From the NCBI GenBank assembly GCA_020226215.1, contig CM035233.1:19425701-19489700 (forward strand): a DNA stretch of 64,000 nucleotides, given 5' to 3'. Under the pieces are notes generated by a model that did not search any database, had not been told where the DNA came from, and saw nothing but the letters and a program-made list of their open reading frames with translations. Positions 11,434 to 23,043 of the stretch are shown here, one piece after another. A program made the position numbers and the translations under genes. Source of the DNA: Sindora glabra. Lineage: Eukaryota > Streptophyta > Magnoliopsida > Fabales > Fabaceae. Position 1 is the stretch's first letter, and every line of letters begins with the position of its first letter.

Positions 11434-13028
11434 TGTTAGGATTCGGATTAACATACGTAGCAAAATTTTAAAATTTTGATCCAAAACCTTCTTAGGATCC
11501 ATGCAAAAGTCATAAATTAGTATTAGGGTTTTATCTTATTTGTACTCGTATTCTTTCTAAATGAATACTTGAGAGACTGAGATGAATCAAATGCTAGTCG
11601 GAAGATACAACATCTCTACGGCATCCACACAGAGTGAACAACGACTTCTCCCCTCTATGAAATTGCTAGGATTCGTTTCTCTTATTAGGATTGGGTTTGG
11701 ACATTTTCTAGAGTGATTTAGGATTTAATTGAAGCAAATGTATGTTGTTTAATGTGCTTCCTTCAAGTCCTTTCATAGAACTAAGGCATATCACAATTCT
11801 AGTCTTATAATGCTTCAAAAATCCTAATCACACTAAATAACGATCATCTTATTCTTATCTTAGAGAGAGTGAGGAGAGATAGGATTTATTTATTAGTTAT
11901 CTAATATTTGATAATAATAATATTATCTGATAATATAATTATTTAATATCTAATAATGTAATTATTTGATATTATTTTAATGTCAAATAATATTACATAA
12001 TATATAATATATATTATGTGAATAAATATATATTATCTTAATAATATATATATATATATATATATATATGTATAAAAATAAGTTCAATTAATTAAATTTT
12101 AGTCCAATTAAAATTTAATTAATTATTGTCTTATTCCTACTCATTTTATGTGATCTTATAGGTTCTTACTATGTTGATAATGACTCATTTTGAGCTACAG
12201 ACAGTGAGCAATATCTAGCAATACATCACTGCCACTCAAGTAGTAAGAATGTCTATGATTCGACATTTACCTAATATATAATCAATATTTTGCATCATAA
12301 TTCCTTTTGTAACAATATTCAAATTGAACTGGAGGCATAGAGTGTGTCATCCTCATCAATGTTCAATTTATATTTCTTAATAATGAGTAGACTTAAAATA
12401 AATGATTAATATCACATATTGATCTAATAGAGTATGGCCATGCATTTCTAAGTCTCACTCAATCAAGGAGCCCAAGGATATTTCTCTTTTATACAAGAGT
12501 AATAAAATCCCATCTACATCACTTACTTCCCTCTACATGATTTATGACACACCCAATTAATGTTCTACTCGCCATCCCGATTAAAAGTGACATAGGACGA
12601 CATCAAAGTGAATAACTTCTCATGTAAGGAACTGTAGTGACTTCAGGTCAAAAGATTATATGCATTTATGATCATATGAGAATAACACATTTATCCATAC
12701 AATATTCTTATAGTGGGTCAGTCCAGTATATTGTTCACTAACAATGTACTCATGTATTGACTTGATATCACATATCTATGATTCATAATCATAAGTCACT
12801 ATACATGCTAGTATCGATATATTATTACTATCCTTTTCGTAATAATATTTGATTAGGAGAATTTTAGGAATAACAAAGTTATTCCAAGGATAATTATTAC
12901 ATTTAAGTTATAATTTGTGCAAAATAAAATAAAATAAAATAAAATAATTATATTGTTAAAATGAAACGTAATACATTGTGTAATATTGTAATCATCTCTA
13001 TAATTGGTTCCTAGGACACACGCCAACA
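11434..13028. mobile_element. Solo LTR, about 1.6 kb, inside the Harbinger element
   Basis: The segment starts TGTTAGGATTCGG and ends CACACGCCAACA, giving TG...CA termini. It is flanked by CCAAG (11429-11433) and CCTAG (13029-13033), a 4-of-5 match to a 5-bp target duplication. The reverse strand starts TGTTGGCGTGTGTCCTAGG, typical of long copia LTRs. No internal region is attached, so recombination to a solo LTR is inferred. It has short repeats such as (AAAAT)n near 12920. Confidence 0.7.
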
Positions 13029-14400
13029 CCTAGAACTAGTGCTGTAGAAAAGGGAAGAGCTTTTCCAGTGGAGAGAAGCAGCAAGTCTAGACTTCTTCAT
13101 TGGCCTGCCTAGTGACAACTGCTCTGGTGAGTCACTTCCATCATCATCCTAATTTTTTTTTTGCCCGTTATGTGTTGTTGCTAGACTGGGTGATGAAATT
13201 ATGCATGGGTCTCGGTGCTACTAGCTGATGGTTGGAGTGCTACCTTGAATGGTGGCTGCCTCCTAATGTCAGTGTCGGTAGCAGCTATAGAGTGGTTGCA
13301 CCTACCCTTTCCACCCTGCTGCCGATCCGATCTGTAGTAGGAAAAGGTTACAGAGCGTATGCCCAGCTTGGGACCTACGGGTCTGGGTAACTTGCTACCA
13401 AGGTCGATCATGGAACCGAACTAGGTTCTTGGCTAACTCGGTTTGACTGGGTCACACAGATTCGGTTCCCATGATCTTTTTGTAATAATTTAAAAATATT
13501 ATATATATATATATTTACATGAATTATTTTTATATATTGCATGAATTATTTAAGTAGTAATGAGTTACTTAATTTTGGACAGTTATAATAATAATTTGAA
13601 ATTTTAGAATCTAAATATATTTGAAAAAAAAACTAAATTTATTATAATAAATCTAGGAAAAAAATTTTACTAAGTTTTTAAAATTATCTGTACAAAATAT
13701 ATATGAATTATTTTAAAACAAGAATAAATTTTGAAATATATAGGAATTGTTTTAATTTTTAAAATTTATCCTAATTCCTTGTTCTTTACAATTAGGATAC
13801 ACAATACTGAGTATTTGTAGGGATAGCAAACTTTGCCCGTGATTCTTATTTACTTAGATTTCAATGTCGATAATTTATATATGTATAGGTATATTTAAAA
13901 AATTTAATAAAATACTAATAATGAGCTACTTAGTTCTAGATTTAATGGTAACCATGTATTTTTTATGGTGGGTGGCTTGCGTTTGTCATTTTCTTCTATT
14001 ATTTCAAATTATTTTACCACCAGCCATATTATATTTGTTGCTAGAAGTAAAAATTTACCTACAGGTACTTGATTAGTGTATTGTAAGCTCATACAATATG
14101 TACCATATTGCACTACACTTTGCTATGCTATATTAGTAAATATTTGTCAAATTGGTGCATTATCATAATAGAACTGTGTGGTATTCATTTATTAGGAGAA
14201 TGTTGCAACTAACATTTGTTTTATTATTTGGGAAAGAGTGATTCTTACTTTATTTTGGAGTTATTAACCATTGAAGTGATGTTAAAAATGGCACCTCCTC
14301 TATGCTTTGACATCCATTCCAAAAATATTTGGGACTATGTGAATTGATGTTCTATGCCTATCACAAGATTATTAATAGAAAGTCAAAATGACAATGTATT
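13029..14400. other. Harbinger left arm beyond the solo LTR, non-coding
   Basis: A GC-richer patch (about 13020-13460) followed by AT-rich DNA. The minus-strand open frame at 13199-13411 resembles no protein I recognise. Position and composition suggest 5' sequence of the transposon. Confidence 0.4.
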
Positions 14401-15813
14401 TGATGAGCTTATGGAATTAAAATAATTAATTAACTTTGATGTGATAGAAGAATGGCAAATGTGTACTGTGCAACTTGCGTGTATCATTGTGCATGCTATG
14501 CACTATTAACTATGCAAGCAACACTTATTCATGCACCTAATCATGTGTGGCAGAGCGAGAGAGATTAAATGCGAGATCAATTAATGCATAATTTGTTGAC
14601 AATTGATAAATGTCATAATGTGATACATATCAGTCCTCGTGCTTTCCTCTTATTATGTGAGAAATTGAGAGAAACTGGTAGGATGAGGGATTCTGTACAT
14701 GCTACGATAGAAGATTAAGTCATTAAATTTTTGCACATTTTATCATACAATATCAAGAATAGTATTATATAATTCTTTTTCCATAGATCAGGGGAGACAA
14801 GCAGTTGACATTTTCACAACATTTTACACGCTGTTATATCATTAGAGAATGAGTATCTGGTGCAACCTTCAAGTTCAGAAGTTCCACCACAGATATTTAA
14901 CTGTTTAAGATTCTTTCCTTATTTCAAGGTAAGATAATAATCCATACAAATCTAGTTGCTAGATGTATATTAATTGTTCAAGTGTGTTTGTCACTTTTGC
15001 ATGATAATTGTTAGAATAATTAAAATACAGGATCGTGTTTGAGCTATGAATGAAACACATGTATGCATGAAAGTTTCAAATAAAGATGCCCTTCGCTTTT
15101 TAAGGAAAGAAAACTTCCTGACCCAAAATATGTTAACTGCTTGCACATTTGATATAAAGTTCACTTACATGTTAGCTGGTTAGGAAGGAATTGCATTTGA
15201 CTTTAGGATTTTAAAGCATGCCTTAATTAAGAGGGGAGATAAACTTAAGATTCCTAAATGCAAGTAAACTTTATGATTTAATCAAGCACCAAAGTCAGTG
15301 CTAGAAAATGCAACTCATAAATTACGTAGTAAGTATACTATATAGCATGTATTCATATATGTCTTCTGTTTACTAGGTAAATATTACTTGAGAGATGCAG
15401 GATATCTATTGAAAGGTGGTTTGCTGACACCATACGAAGGTATACGTTACTACTTAAAGGAGTATTCAATGCATGGTCTCCAGAATGCAAAGGAAATTTT
15501 CAATCACTAACATGTTTCATTGAGATCGGTCTTTGAAAGAGTGTTTGGGGTTTTGAAAAAAAAGTTTCCAATCATAACTAGCAGCACAGAGCCGCATTGT
15601 TCCTTCAAGACCATGTCCAACATTATGGTTACATGTTGTATATTACATAACTTTCTAATGAATATTGATCCTGATGAGCCTTTGATAGAGAAAATGGATC
15701 GTGAGATACTTCAAGGGTTGGTAGATGGTCCTGGGGACCACGATGCACGAACCTCAAATGAGGATTATAGAGAAGGACTACTTTTAAAGGATAACATAGT
15801 TACTCAAATGTGA
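14400..15813 (+). pseudogene. PIF/Harbinger DDE transposase (HARBI1-like), broken
   Basis: Motifs of the family appear in order. From about 14580: LMHNLLTIDKCHNVIHISP, then LCEKLRETGRMRDSV, FLHILSYNIKN and RSGETSS. An intact intron follows (GTAAGA at 14929 to ATACAG at 15030). Then D-C-V-stop-AMNETH (the family's DCIGAIDGTH), NMLTACTFDIKFTYMLAG, EGIAFDFRIL, YYLRDAGYLLKGG, YEGIRYYLKEY, FERVFGVLKKKFPI and CCILHNFL. The first catalytic Asp is changed to Asn (AMNETH); the second Asp (FDFRIL) and the Glu (FERVFG) remain. Several in-frame stops are present, including Trp to TAG in LAG-stop-EG. The best open piece is 15520-15813. The enzyme would cut and paste the element; this copy cannot. Confidence 0.85.
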
Positions 15814-16159
15814 AATGATTACTAAGAGAGTTTATCATAAATTTAATTTGTATCAAATGTAATTTATGTATTATGTTGTAATTATGAGGATCTTGATGAT
15901 TTGAAAAAATTAATGTATGATTTTGTTATTCGACTAGTATATGGAATGCTATGACTATTATATCTATTTTGTAGAAATAAAGATTGCATATGTTGATTGT
16001 AAGCCGAGAGTGATGCAACGTTATTGATGTTAACCATGCTATCATTGTGTCACAAACTACATACATCATTAAAGTGTCATTCAATATAATTAATATTTTT
16101 CTTATGTTAAACTTATGTACTGATCTTGAACTATGTGGCAACGTGCAGGTTCATTCATG

Positions 16160-17280
16160 TCTAGGAGCTGGAGATCAAAAAAGGATAATGTTCTTCCAAA
16201 GATAACTTACGCTGAACATATCAAGTGGATACCACATTTTTAGACGCCTTGCTAGAAGAAGTCTATAAAGGGAATAGGTCAGATGAGACCTTCACCTCTT
16301 TTGCATGCGCTACTGTGGTGAAGACAATACAAGCAATGGTAAGACCCTCATTCCAGAAGCAACACATTAAAAACAGACTAAAAATATTGAAGTCATTTTT
16401 CCATGAATGTTACGATTTATTCCACATGTGAAGTGGAGTTAGGTAGAATCCTATAACCTAAATATTTGAAGTAGAGCTGGAAGTCTGGGAAGAGATTATA
16501 AAAGTAATTATATAAGTAAATGAAATGACAATTTACAATGAATTAATGCACTCATTATGTTTATATCTAATGTACACTCATTATATATTTTGTGCTGATA
16601 TTATTAACCATGATTGCAACACACAGGAGAAACCAAAAGCACAGAAGTGGAAAAGAATCCCAATTCACAACTATTACAAACTAATGGATTTATTTGGGAA
16701 GGATAAAATAACAGGTGTAAGAGTTGAGAGTGCAAGAGATAAAGTGTTTCGATGGGAGAGAGAGAACATTGACTTGAATGATTGTTTTGATGCTATTTCA
16801 TATTCTAATATCAATTAAGGAAATAAAGGCTAAAACTCTGCAAACATACAGGACACCTATAGTCCTGTATATGGTGGTTTAACTCCATCCTAGGGAAATC
16901 AATCATAGGGAACTACATCTTTTGAAGGAACCAAAAGGAAAGCTCCTATAATTGATTTGGTGAAGAGTGGATACCAAAAAATGTAACTAGGAATAGATAA
17001 CTTAATTGAGGTGAAGCGAAAAAGGGTTACATTGGCTAAAACTTAGATTGAGATAGCCAAAGAAGGTTTTGCAATGCTTCAAAGAAGGGAACTTTAACAT
17101 TATAGCCCTGCGGAGGTGTGGAGTAAGTTGGAAAACATAGGAGTGATGTAAGAGCTGCAACTCTAATGCTATCATTTCTTGTGTGATAATGAGAACGTCA
17201 AGCAACAATTTTTTGGTGTGCCATAGGAGATGCATTGGAATCTTCTCTACCAACTTATGAAAGAGGCAGGAATCTTCTAA
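16160..17280 (+). pseudogene. Myb/SANT-like protein of the Harbinger element (ORF1), broken
   Basis: The second gene of PIF/Harbinger elements encodes a Myb/SANT-like DNA-binding partner of the transposase. Here 16225-16431 reads FLDALLEEVYKGNRSDETFT, then HIKNRLKILKSFFHECYDLF, the typical trihelix-like Myb domain. A second block follows at 16625-16815 (KAQKWKRIPIHNYYKLMDLF, then GKDKITGVRVESA). Weaker C-terminal similarity runs on with stops through about 17280 (QQFFGVP and downstream). An AT-rich, intron-like gap (about 16432-16620) separates the first two blocks. Stops and frame changes show it is inactive. Its place downstream of the transposase on the same strand is normal for the family. 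Confidence 0.8.
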
Positions 17281-17329
17281 GATCTTCTTAGATATGTTAT
17301 AGGCTTTTCTAGGTATGTATGTCACCAAT

Positions 17330-18300
17330 ACAAAACATTCCTTTTTTTGCTTGTGCTAGTTGTTATAACTATGGTCATACTTGCATACATAATTATTGTC
17401 TAAACTATTGTTGATTTGTTTCAAATGTTATGGAGGGGCATTTTGGTCCACATATTGTGGCTTGGAACAAATGTTTAGTTAGAATAATGTATATTGTAGA
17501 ATATGAAGCCATTTGAAGTTTGGATTATTATAGTATTTGACCTTATTTTTGCATGGATCATTTTAGTTTTCTTCGACTAATCCCATGAACACATGCAGCT
17601 TTCTTGGATCATCTATGTTTTGCTTCGGTGGATTGTGAATATTTTCTATTATGTTACATGTGAAAATTCTTCGAGTAATCACATTTATCTTGAGAGTAAC
17701 TATGTCATTAATTGGTTGGCTGCCTTTGCCTACATCTTCAACATTGATAATGTAAGATTTTAATACAGTGGATGATGATTACTATATTTATAATTTTTAC
17801 AGGAGAAGTTATTTTGAGAAATTCTCATCACTGGAGCACCTTTTCATACAATTGTTGTATTTCATGTCTCCATCTTATGATGGATCCATTTGTTAAGTCA
17901 ACGTCTCTTTTATATTTTTAGTTTTTCATAAACATAATTTTGGAAATTATATTTGATTACTTAATATTTGCAATCTCATTTGACATTTGAATTGATAATG
18001 TTCTAGAAAACGAGGAAAATTTTTATATTTTTCTCTATATTGAATTTATATAATTGATATTATGCATGATTTTTTTATATTTAATAATTAAATCTGTAAA
18101 AATTTTGTAAAAGTTTGAAGGTTTGGAATTATAATTAATTAATTATTTTAATTATAATTAATTTAAGTTTGAAGGTCATTTTACTATAATAAAATTTGTT
18201 CTATCAACTTCATATGCATTCAAATAAAATTAAACCACTTCATTCATTTTCTTTATTCTCTATTTTTTTCTCTATCTAAACATAATTAATTTCTTCTCTA
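17330..18300. other. Harbinger right arm, AT-rich non-coding
   Basis: Sequence between the Myb-like gene and the right terminus. No gene recognised. A short internal repeat (ATAATTAATT runs, 18130-18165) is present. Confidence 0.5.
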
Positions 18301-18446
18301 TTTTCTTATACAACCAAACAATCCTAAAAAAAATAACTTCTCTTTTATTTTTTTTCTCTCCTATTTTCTTCTCTAACAAGACAGTCTAAATAATCAAAAT
18401 AAAATATCATCTCATTTGACTATTCAAGAAACTTCCCCCCATCCTG

Positions 18447-18800
18447 TTCTGCTTCGCGGCCTGGCACGACCGTGAGATTGACAGCCCAAATGTCGTCGGC
18501 TGACGAAGGGTCCTCCGTGGCTGACAGCATCTGTTCGTACTGTCCGGCTGAGACAAACGGTTTCAACTATGATAATAGATCTATTGCTGTTTGCACGCAT
18601 TCTAAACGATCGCTACCTTCCTTCTCGTCAAGTCTTGATTCGATTCCGTTGAAGGAGTGGGAAAAGCTGAGGATCTAAGGGCTTCTCAATTGAAGCTGGT
18701 CTCAAGAGCGGTCTTGCTCTGTTCCTTATTCAAGCTCGATTGAAACGGAGAAGGGTGGGCAGTTTAGCTTTCCAGTCCAATAACCTTACATACAGGGAAC
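18447..18800 (+). other. GC-rich island with an unrecognised short open frame
   Basis: Composition shifts sharply from AT-rich DNA to about half GC over 350 bp, with several CG dinucleotides (GCTTCGCGGCC, GTCGTCGGCTGACG). On the plus strand a frame of 68 codons runs from 18472 to 18678, with an internal ATG in MSSADEGSSVADSICSYC. The minus strand also has an open frame (MRANSNRSIIIVETVC...). I recognise neither. It may be a first exon with promoter, a 5' untranslated region, or a captured gene fragment. Confidence 0.3.
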
Positions 18801-19660
18801 AGTTTTGTTCCCAGTCTTTGTTGGGCTTCTTATATAAATAAAAAAAGTTTTGGAAAAAATTTGTAAATACACAAAGTAACAAATAGGAAAAAAATCAGCT
18901 GGCAGCCGGTAGAAATTATCTACATAAAAAATTTACAAATGCTACATGCCATTTTTTCATTGGTTTTACAGGACAGGGATCCATGCCTTGAGTTTTCAGT
19001 CAAGGCATGGAAGACCTCACCATCCCTCACAAAATGTAAAAGTTGACAGATACTCTTCGCAAAAAGGTCTGCTTTCTCAATTTACTTCGGGCTCATTCCT
19101 ATAAAACCACGTCCTACATTCTATTTTCGTCATAACAAATCACTTGCATTATTCAATTTTTACTAATAATGCTAAACTGGTACACTAGTTCGCAAGTCTC
19201 AAAGCAAGCTAACAAAAAACATTTGTAGATAATCTCGCAGGCAACCTTGTGCTATTTACTGAAGTTACATGATCCTAGATATAATTGATTATTGACCAAA
19301 ACTTCCTCTTACAAGGAAAATATTTTTAATATTATCAAAATAATAAAAATTTCGATATAGTAGCTTATGATATTTTGACAAGTTAGACAACTATCTTTCT
19401 AATTTTAGCATCTGTTCCACCAGAACATCAAAACATTCGACTTGTCATAGTACAATAAAAAATAACGAGGTTTCAGTTTTCAAGTAGGACTAGAAATATT
19501 TTTGTTCAAAAGTTCATATAGAATCACACAGCAAAAATGGAAGGCAGAACTTCACCAGCGAGACCAGAAAACTGGCTCATGCAGTGAAAAATTGGATGAC
19601 AACCTAGCATCATCAGGCGTTGCAACCGTAGAAGTTTTGAATAGGCTAACTCCAATTTCT
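18801..19660. other. Spacer with 3' flank of COX16
   Basis: No coding motif. The right part (about 19500-19662) is immediately downstream of the COX16 stop on the minus strand and is GC-richer than the surroundings, so it probably contains the 3' untranslated region. The hairpin at 18981 is listed separately. Confidence 0.4.
18981..19010. repeat. Perfect 11-bp inverted repeat (hairpin)
   Basis: CCATGCCTTGA at 18981-18991, loop GTTTTCAG, and TCAAGGCATGG at 19000-19010. The stem is perfect. No transcript boundary can be seen, so whether it acts in RNA or is an insertion scar is unknown. Confidence 0.85.
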
Positions 19661-19662
19661 CC

Positions 19663-19734
19663 TCACTTGCCTTCATCTGGTGTAGGAATTTTCTTGTACT
19701 CATAATTGTTGATGTCTACCGTCTGCTGCAAGGC
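19663..19734 (-). pseudogene. COX16: COX16-like exon 3, C-terminus
   Basis: After acceptor TTTCTTAG the exon reads ALQQTVDINNYEYKKIPTPD, then EGK and TGA (19663-19665). It is 24 codons including the stop, in the right phase to follow ELK of exon 2, and matches the conserved COX16 C-terminus (DINNYEYKKIP...NEGK type). Confidence 0.8.
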
Positions 19735-19814
19735 CTAAGAAACAAGTATAGAAGTTAGCATTAACAATGATGATCGCAAGTTATAACAATGCACTCTAGA
19801 GGACGGGGATATCC

Positions 19815-19946
19815 CTTTAGCTCCTCCTCCGATGAAATATTTTTTGGCTTATATGCACCTGTAGGCCCAGTTCTCGACAGTGCTTTTCTTGCTTCAGTTA
19901 TTTCCCATTCCTGTTCATCTTTCATCTTTGCAACATCCTTGCTGTA
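19815..19946 (-). pseudogene. COX16: COX16-like exon 2
   Basis: Minus strand reads SKDVAKMKDEQEWEITEARK, then ALSRTGPTGAYKPKNISSEE and ELK. This is the soluble intermembrane-space part of COX16, with the family's DDQEWEI..ARKALSRTGP block. A pyrimidine-rich tract precedes it (about 19950-19990). The expected donor after ELK reads GGATAT instead of GTATAT. A GT a little further on (CTCTAGA|GTGCAT) would put exon 3 out of frame. Confidence 0.8.
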
Positions 19947-20275
19947 CTCACCCAAACAACATATTGGGAGGATGGGGTAAAACAGTGGAACTTTGAAAAA
20001 GGATAATGCAAAACAGGATGACACCCTACATGTTCAACTACGAAGAATTTCTGCAAACATAAACAAGACCTGCTTTATTGAAATTCAAATATTTTATGGC
20101 ATGCTCATACAGCTGAAGCAACTCAAAGCTTCTGACAGTTTTCACTTCTTATTCAATAGTGATATTGATTTCTTAATGGAATGTATGAGCAATTGTCAAA
20201 TTTTAAACCTAAATCTCTATGATCCCTGAGACTGAAGTATTGTAAGTAGCGGAGAGAGAGGTTTAATCTCGAGGG

Positions 20276-20737
20276 TGTTAAACTCAAATTTCATAAAATA
20301 AAATCTCAAATTGAATTATCTAAAAAGAATAATATTAAATGTGAAAAAATTTATTATTGTTACTTGGTGAATTCATTGTGATGCGAATATAAAATTAGAA
20401 TTTGTTACAAACCATGATCTATTCACAATCGGTCTTAATCACAAACTCTAAATAAGGATTTGCTGTTCCTATCAACCCTTAATGAGAATTTGATTAGGAA
20501 AACTTTCTGGCACCGATGGAGAGTGTGCAGAATCTATCATAGGGTTTAGGAGTAGCGACCCTTATTTATATTAATAATATTGGTGGGTCTACCAATAACA
20601 GAGAACCACCCATTATCACATTAATTAGGTTAGATTACCATTGACCCATACTATTCAATCACTTTAATATTTAGTTAAACCTTTTTACATCTTATTTTAT
20701 TATTAAATTAATAGGTCCATAAATATAAAATCTAACA
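20276..20737 (-). repeat. 3' LTR of the copia element (462 bp)
   Basis: Aligns along its length with 26276-26679 plus 29487-29524. Shared blocks include AAATTTATTATTGTTAC, GAATCTATCATAG and GAGAACCACCCATTATCA. Confidence 0.9.
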
Positions 20738-21194
20738 ATCTCCCACTTGGATTATGTAATTCAATAATAGTGGTCACTTTAATAAGATATAAAAGAAAAA
20801 TATGGCATCTTTACACCCATTGGTCTAAATTAAGATCATAAATGTCCAGTAATATAAAACACAGTATCTGATAAGGATATCAATGAAATATATATACTGT
20901 ACACTTATATCTCGTTGACCATATACAATATCCAATAGGGTTTTACATACACATAACAAGTTTATGCTCAATAAAATTTACATAACAAAATTGTGACAAT
21001 CATATGTAAATTTTTATACACTGGGTTGAAGCATCTACCCAAGATGCTAAGTGAGAATCATTATTCTCATCACGATATTGAGACAGGGTCTAAACGTCTC
21101 TATAAATATACCATAACAAAAAATATGAATATTTCATTTATGCATATCTCAAGAAAATAATTTACATTATAGTACTCCTACTAACCCAAAATAT

Positions 21195-21900
21195 CAAAAA
21201 ACTTAGCTAATCCCATATTAATTACATGATCATGATATACTTCTACCGCTAAGCCTTTGGTCAATGGATCCACGAGCATACGATCTGTGGAAATATGTTC
21301 AATATATGTAATATGCTCGTGTACCTTCTATCGCACAAATTGATACTTTATATCAAAATGTTTTGTACAAGCAAAACTTTTATTGTTATAAGAGAAGTTT
21401 ATAACAGCATTATTGTTGTAATAAATGGTTCAAAGTCTTGAGATGCTTTCAATAATCTTGAAACTAACCATAAAATTCCTTAATCATATAGCAGTACAAG
21501 TGGCTTCATAACATGCGACATATTTTGTTTCCATAGTGGAGGTTGTTGTTAAGGACTGCTTAACACTTTTTCATGACATAACTCCTCTTGCTATCATAAA
21601 AATATATCCAGATGTAGATTTGTGATCCTCTGGACAACCAGCAAAATCTAAATTTAAGTAGCCTGTAACTATGAGATCTCCCGATCTCTTATATATCAAC
21701 ATATAATCTTTTGTACCTTGAAAGTACCTCATCACTCTCTTTGCAATAGTCCAATGTATTTGATCAAGATTACTTAAGTATCTCTCCAGTATACCAATAA
21801 CATAAGTTATATTAGGACGTGTACATACCTAAGCATACATCAGGCTATTGATAACCAATGCATATAGGACTTTCTTCATTCTTTTCATTTCAACATCACT
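21195..21900 (-). pseudogene. Copia RNase H and C-terminal tail
   Basis: Minus strand reads HWTIAKRVMRYFQGTKDYML, GYLNLDFAGCPEDHKSTSGY, then ETKYVACYEATCTAIWL-like sequence with stops, KHFDIKYQFVR and MLVDPLTKGL. These are the RNase H and tail motifs of copia polyproteins. The stretch 20738-21190 behind it holds the 3' untranslated part up to the polypurine tract. Confidence 0.88.
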
Positions 21901-22119
21901 CTAAGGACATTGGGACTTGGAAAAAATTTCTCCTTTTAAAATGTGTGCAGAAACTTAAGAGTAGGTTGACATATTAAACTTCTTCAGTACTTTCTCAATG
22001 TAAATCTACTGAGACAAGCCAAGCAAACCCCATGATCTATCACGATGGATCTCTATTCCTAAAATATAAGAAGCATTTCCAAGATCCTTCATATCAAAAT
22101 ATTTGGTTAATATTTATTT

Positions 22120-22660
22120 TGTCTCTGTCAATAGGTTCATATCATTACTTGTAAAGAGAATATCATCTATATATAGTACCAAAATAACAAAGCTGCCTGC
22201 ACTTTTCAACATACAAATACACTAATCAATTGCATTCTCCTTGAACCCAAGAGAAGTTATTACCTCATCAAACTTGAGGTACCATTGTCTAGAAGCTTGT
22301 AAGCCATAAATGAACTTTTTAAGTCGGCACACAAGTTGCTCCTTTCCCTTCTCTTGGAAACCATCTAGTTGGTTCATATAAATAGTCTCTGTTAAATCAC
22401 CATTCAGGAAGGTTATTTTTACATTCGTTTGATGTAACTCTAAATCAAAATGTGCCACCAAAGCCATGATAATAAGGAATGAGTCTTTAGTTGAAATTAG
22501 TGAAAAAAATTTCTTTATAGTTTATATCTTCCCTTTAAGTGTAGCCTTTTGCTACCAATATGGCCTTATACCTCTTAACTTCACCTCGAGCACCCCTCTT
22601 GATTTTAAAGATCCACTTGCATCCGACTGACTTATAACCTGCAGGAAGTTCCACTCCCAT
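22120..22660 (-). pseudogene. Copia reverse transcriptase
   Basis: Motifs in order are CKWIFKIKRGARGEVKRYK, LVAKGYT, then 22467-22222 with HQTNVKITFLNGDLTETIYM, CRLKKFIYGLQASRQWYLKF, and LYIDDILFTSND near 22170, which is the catalytic YxDD box. Stops interrupt the frame. Confidence 0.9.
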
Positions 22661-23043
22661 ACTTGATTTTTATGCATTGAAGCTAACTCATCTTTTATAG
22701 CATTCATCTAATCAAAACAGTTTGAACTGGATATAGCTTAAGGAAAGCTTGTAGGATCAGTATCATCATTAATATCATATTCATGCTCCTACAAATATAT
22801 AAGATAATAATTAAGAATTGCCAATCTGTGAACTCTATAAGATCTTCTTAGTAGAATTTCTTCTTCATTTATTCCATCTGGCTTAACATCTTCTACTATT
22901 GGCTATATTCTATGAACTGGTGGAGTAGTGGAAGATGACTCTCCTAATGTTGGTGCCAATGGAACAATTATTCTATCTTTAGAAAAACTCAAGATGCATG
23001 GTATTTGGCTCCTACTATCCAACTCATCCTTAAAGAAGATGGC

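Larger units (their letters stand above)
11242..18324 (+). mobile_element. PIF/Harbinger transposon (degraded, with nested solo LTR)
   Basis: The left terminus reads GGTGTGTTTGGTTCCATAG (from 11243) next to TAA (11239-11241). The right terminus, reverse-complemented from 18324, reads GGATTGTTTGGTTGTATAAG and is next to TAA (18325-18327). Similar inverted ends plus a 3-bp TAA duplication are what PIF/Harbinger elements leave. Both expected genes are inside on the plus strand: the DDE transposase (about 14.4-15.8 kb) and the Myb/SANT-like protein (about 16.2-17.3 kb). A second similar end, ending GACAGTC-TAA at 18386, lies just outside; a nested MITE or alternative terminus is possible, so the right boundary is uncertain. 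Confidence 0.65.

Noticed and set aside
13199..13411. 70-residue minus-strand frame in a GC-richer patch
   Set aside because: Not recognised, lies in the 5' arm of the Harbinger element, and has no splice or gene context.
16525..16620. Start of the 97-residue frame as a separate gene
   Set aside because: The first part translates AT-rich, intron-like sequence; only the part from about 16625 matches the Myb-like protein of the Harbinger element.
18981..19010. Hairpin considered as a microRNA precursor
   Set aside because: The 11-bp stem is too short for a plant microRNA precursor, and no extended pairing is seen outside it.
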